Positions 20,684 to 22,593 of a stretch of DNA of 22,593 nucleotides are shown here, piece after piece. The translations under genes were made by a program, and so were the position numbers. How positions within the stretch are numbered: position 1 is the first letter of the stretch; each line of letters opens with the position of its first letter. Source of the stretch: a virus; IMG/VR virus record IMGVR_UViG_3300020438_000303, positions 1-22,593 of that record, one strand, 5' to 3'. The notes below the pieces were generated by a model. The model was not told the DNA's origin. It did no database searches and saw nothing but the letters and a program-made list of their open reading frames with translations.

Positions 20684-21462
20684 TTAACAACATCAATCAT
20701 CTGTCTCATCCAACCAATTGTGCCTGGCTGAAAACTTTCTAATTGACCTTCTTTAGGAAGTTCTAATCCATCCTTTTCAAATGTTTCTCTTGCATCTGCT
20801 ACAAGTTCCTCATAGTTAGGTAACTTCTTAATGTAACTTATAATGCCTTCCACACTGTCCATAGTAGATGGAGTTGCAGTTTGACCTAACAGAGTTTTTG
20901 CTACTGCGTTAGGATCTTTTGTTATTAACTCGTTTGTTTCTCTATCCATTAAACCATTATTTGCTGACCACTTCATATCCTTAGTTTTCGCTATGCTGGC
21001 AAGCAAGATGTGTCTGTGAACCCCTTTGAATGGGCTACCCTCACCGCTTCCCTGTAGGCTAAATTTCATCCATTCAGGATCACCAAACATAAGGTCTGTT
21101 TGCACAAAACCGTTTGCTGGGTCGCCCTTGATTGGAGTTTTGAAGTGAACCGAAATGCCTGACTTTCGTATCCACATCTTAGTGTTTTCACCTTCGTGAT
21201 TCTTTGATACGTAATCTGCTAGTTTGCTTTCTAGATCTGCTTTAGTTGTTTTTGTTGTGTCTACAGCAACATCAATGTCTCCACTGTCTGCTTTTTTGCC
21301 GGTAGTACCTAACATGTTATCTGTTAGTTCTAAGTCAATAATACCTTCAAGCCACTGTAGGGTTGGTACAATGTCATTCTTTTGAATTCTTTGTGTAGCA
21401 GGGTTCCCTTCAGTATCTTTGAATATATTCCCACCTTCATTTAAAAGTTCGTTGCCTGACAT
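20680..21462 (-). CDS. Polymerase-beta-fold nucleotidyltransferase-like protein
   Basis: The 260-residue protein has the minimal nucleotidyltransferase signature: a glycine turn (LGTTGKK at about 51-57) followed by D62-x-D64 in SGDIDVAVD. A third carboxylate, D123, lies on a later strand (GFVQTDLMFGD). Together these match the metal-binding set of pol-beta-like enzymes. The remaining C-terminal part (about 160-260) is helical and could provide substrate selection. The substrate (tRNA end, protein or small molecule) is unknown. It starts 2 bases after the stop of the 86-residue gene and leads into the 52-residue and KxDG genes. Confidence 0.78.
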   Translation of the reverse strand: MSGNELLNEGGNIFKDTEGNPATQRIQKNDIVPTLQWLEGIIDLELTDNMLGTTGKKADSGDIDVAVDTTKTTKADLESKLADYVSKNHEGENTKMWIRKSGISVHFKTPIKGDPANGFVQTDLMFGDPEWMKFSLQGSGEGSPFKGVHRHILLASIAKTKDMKWSANNGLMDRETNELITKDPNAVAKTLLGQTATPSTMDSVEGIISYIKKLPNYEELVADARETFEKDGLELPKEGQLESFQPGTIGWMRQMIDVVK

Positions 21463-21464
21463 TA

Positions 21465-21725
21465 TTATCCCTTTGGTCTCTTAGACTCTGTTATTTTTCG
21501 TATGCCTCTGTTAAATTTAGCGACATCAGAGCCCTTAATACTATTAATAAATCTTCTTTCTAGATCAAGTGCTGTCTGTTCATCATATGTTTTATGTATT
21601 AGTTCCATAAGGTTAATTGCACTATTAAGAATATTTGCCGCACGTGATTCTATTATTGCTTCAGAGTCTTTTCTATCAGCAATTGCGTTAAGTTCTTGTA
21701 GAATTGATCTAGTTTTAATTTTCAT
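21465..21725 (-). CDS. Hypothetical helical protein, 86 residues, first gene of its operon
   Basis: A charged, all-helical protein (MKIKTRSILQELNAIADRKD, then LNSAINLMELIHKTYDEQTA) with a basic end (RKITESKRPKG). It follows a perfect-consensus sigma70 promoter by about 39 bases and is 2 bases from the next gene, so it opens an early-type operon of four coupled genes. A GTTAAATAC sequence (21743-21735) just upstream resembles the late box. No function was recognised. Confidence 0.72.
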   Translation of the reverse strand: MKIKTRSILQELNAIADRKDSEAIIESRAANILNSAINLMELIHKTYDEQTALDLERRFINSIKGSDVAKFNRGIRKITESKRPKG

Positions 21726-21763
21726 ATGCTTCCCTATACTGTATTTAACCTTTTACGCTCATT

Positions 21764-21792
21764 ATTATATACGGTGTGATATCTATTGTCAA
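21764..21792 (-). promoter_or_regulatory. Perfect-consensus sigma70 promoter, leftward
   Basis: On the minus strand TTGACA (21792-21787), 17 bases, then TATAAT (21769-21764). It drives the operon beginning with the 86-residue gene and lies back-to-back with the rightward promoter at 21879-21907. Confidence 0.9.
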
Positions 21793-21878
21793 CCATTAAC
21801 ATTAGGTGTCAACATTTGTAAGGCACACCCATGCAAAAATAGCACTGACGTTATGCATAAAAGTAATGAAAAAACCGG

Positions 21879-21907
21879 TTGATTTCAGCTCATATAGAGG
21901 GTATAAT
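21879..21907 (+). promoter_or_regulatory. Sigma70-type promoter, rightward
   Basis: TTGATT (21879-21884, 4 of 6) is separated by 17 bases from a perfect TATAAT (21902-21907). It points to the small rightward genes and predicts a transcript start near 21914. Confidence 0.78.
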
Positions 21908-21919
21908 AAAGTACGTTTA

Positions 21920-21927
21920 TATAAATA
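21920..21927 (+). promoter_or_regulatory. Late-type TATAAATA box, rightward
   Basis: An exact match to the T4 late octamer, followed by C as in the minus-strand copies. It lies 13 bases after the sigma70 -10 element, so the same genes may be transcribed both early and late. Confidence 0.55.
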
Positions 21928-22017
21928 CACGTGAATAGGGCAGTGACACTGTACTATTTGACACACAGACACTGGGATAGACCGGGGCAACTTTTCTGCA
22001 ATGCCTTAAAAAGCGAA

Positions 22018-22078
22018 TGACGATGTCCAAAGTGACATTGACGGTAGCAAAGACTACTGACGCCTAGAAAAGACTAGG
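22018..22078 (+). repeat. Three tandem stem-loops with shared loops and linkers
   Basis: Three consecutive units each begin with TGACG and form a hairpin: ATGTC-CAAAGT-GACAT (22023-22038), GTAG-CAAAGA-CTAC (22044-22057) and CCTAG-AAAAGA-CTAGG (22063-22078). The linkers are identical and the loops nearly so, while the stems differ in sequence but keep pairing. This is the pattern of a repeated RNA-protein recognition element rather than a DNA iteron. Confidence 0.8.
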
Positions 22079-22123
22079 GGTATCATGCTAACCATAAAGC
22101 ATCCATACATCAAGGAGAAAACG

Positions 22124-22327
22124 ATGACGCACTTAATAAGTGGTCTGATGTCTTGGGTGAATAGCGGGTCAACTAAAAGTTACCGCTCTGAGCTACTGAC
22201 TTGGGCCAAAACTGAATACGGCAATGACTGGCGTTATGCATATGAATATATGCTTACACATAACGGCAGAGCACCAACAACAACTGAAATACACGGACCT
22301 AGATTTTACCGAAAGGAGGTTGCATAA
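22124..22327 (+). CDS. Small hypothetical early protein, 67 residues
   Basis: The product begins MTHLISGLMSWVNSGSTKSY and contains SELLTWAKTEYGNDWRYAYE followed by a short basic tail (GPRFYRKEVA). An AAGGAG site at 22112-22117 fixes the ATG at 22124; the frame is open further upstream to 22085, but that ATG has no ribosome site and lies next to the hairpin array. It looks helical and soluble. No family was recognised. It is the first gene after the structured leader, and its stop (TAATG) overlaps the next start. Confidence 0.72.
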   Translation: MTHLISGLMSWVNSGSTKSYRSELLTWAKTEYGNDWRYAYEYMLTHNGRAPTTTEIHGPRFYRKEVA

Positions 22328-22503
22328 TGCGATTCCTACGTAAAATTTTTAAGCAACTATTGTGGACACAGAAGGACTGGACCGAAGATTATCTCGGTCG
22401 TTCTACTGATCATGCTGACCTGGAACGCAGGCTCAGGCAACTGGATAGGGGCGAGGTCAAAGCCGGCCCTTTCGGGACATACACGCAGTATTATAGACAT
22501 TAA
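22327..22503 (+). CDS. DUF3563-like small protein, 58 residues
   Basis: The product has a basic, hydrophobic N-terminus (MRFLRKIFKQLLW), then EDYLGRSTDHADLERRLRQL followed by DRG and an aromatic tail. The order E-x-Y-L-x-x-S-x-D and D-L-E-x-R-x-R-Q-(I/L)-x-R-G is the DUF3563 pattern found in Alpha- and Betaproteobacteria. Biochemical function is unknown. An AAGGAGG site lies within the end of the upstream gene, and the genes overlap by one base. The coding region is visibly richer in G+C (CTCAGGC, GGGGCGAGGTC, GCCGGCCC) than the leftward genes, suggesting recent acquisition from a host-like source. Confidence 0.72.
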   Translation: MRFLRKIFKQLLWTQKDWTEDYLGRSTDHADLERRLRQLDRGEVKAGPFGTYTQYYRH

Positions 22504-22527
22504 CACATACACACAAAGGGGAATACA

Positions 22528-22593
22528 ATGTTAATTTGGGAAAGAATAAAAAACACATTTGAAGCAGTTGGCTACTTACGAGCAGCATCACAA
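22528..22593 (+). CDS. Start of a small rightward gene (truncated by window end)
   Basis: The frame begins MLIWERIKNTFEAVGYLRAA and runs off the window after 22 codons. A ribosome site (AAAGGGG) lies 7 to 8 bases upstream of the ATG. The amphipathic basic N-terminus is like those of other short proteobacterial proteins, but too little is visible to assign a family. Confidence 0.6.
   Translation, partial: MLIWERIKNTFEAVGYLRAASQ

Larger units (their letters stand above)
21914..22080 (+). ncRNA. Structured leader or small RNA upstream of the rightward genes
   Basis: Between the predicted transcript start and the first gene lie about 210 bases without a credible coding frame. It contains an inverted repeat CAGTG-A-CACTG (21941-21951), a GGCA/TGCC pairing (21986-22005) and the three-hairpin array at 22018-22078. 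It could be a long regulatory 5' leader or an independent RNA; no terminator separates it from the gene at 22124, so a leader is more likely. The rest of the gap 21726-21913 holds only the two divergent promoters. Confidence 0.55.

Noticed and set aside
21958-21963. TTGACA on the plus strand within the leader as an extra promoter
   Set aside because: No -10 element occurs 15-19 bases downstream.
22085-22123. Earlier ATG at 22085 for the first rightward gene
   Set aside because: It has no ribosome site and abuts the hairpin array, while the ATG at 22124 has AAGGAG at ideal spacing.

Overview
The window looks like part of the genome of a marine T4-like (myovirus-type) phage, probably infecting an alphaproteobacterium. 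The phage evidence is a long, tightly packed leftward block of virion and metabolic genes: class Ia ribonucleotide reductase with glutaredoxin, a PAAR-tipped spike protein, two receptor-binding type fibres, an MGME1/RecB-like nuclease, small membrane proteins, and several proteins resembling conserved marine T4-like phage families. There are also T4-type late promoter octamers ((T/G)ATAAATAC) and many ATGA/TAATG stop-start overlaps. The host inference rests on a circularly permuted tmRNA gene of the alphaproteobacterial type and a DUF3563-like small gene. No database search was run, so names rest on motifs I recognise.

Layout. Positions 1-5183 (leftward) form an accessory block with separate promoters and terminators: a membrane-anchored glucosaminidase (Bax-like), an outer-membrane porin-like barrel, a YhhQ-type queuosine-precursor transporter, a peroxiredoxin, a glycine-zipper protein, a permuted tmRNA, an odd long-arm tRNA, two small hypotheticals and a YbaN/DUF454 membrane protein. 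Positions 5232-7695 encode a YadA-like fibre, a small protein, a PAAR/peptidoglycan-hydrolase fusion and an Sm-like protein. Positions 7692-11796 are nrdA-nrdB-two tiny genes-grx. Positions 11974-15785 hold a beta-helix tailspike, a nuclease, a 2OG-Fe(II) oxygenase and a nitrilase-family hydrolase. Positions 15831-19306 carry virion-type and membrane proteins, including an isolated transcription unit for a 132-residue protein. Positions 19428-21725 are one translationally coupled early-type operon with a polymerase-beta-like nucleotidyltransferase and a KxDG (ligase-like) protein.

Positions 21726-22123 are a divergent control region: a consensus sigma70 promoter leftward, and rightward a sigma70-like promoter plus a TATAAATA box leading into a structured leader that ends in three tandem hairpins with near-identical loops and identical linkers. 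Three small rightward genes follow, richer in G+C than the rest and likely early host-interaction genes.

The genes fit a lytic programme: nucleotide supply (NrdAB, glutaredoxin), translation rescue and decoding (tmRNA, tRNA), envelope remodelling or redox protection (porin, YhhQ, YbaN, peroxiredoxin, glucosaminidase) and particle assembly. The most notable points are the permuted tmRNA under its own consensus promoter, the class II-like tRNA beside it, and the three-hairpin RNA array at the right end.
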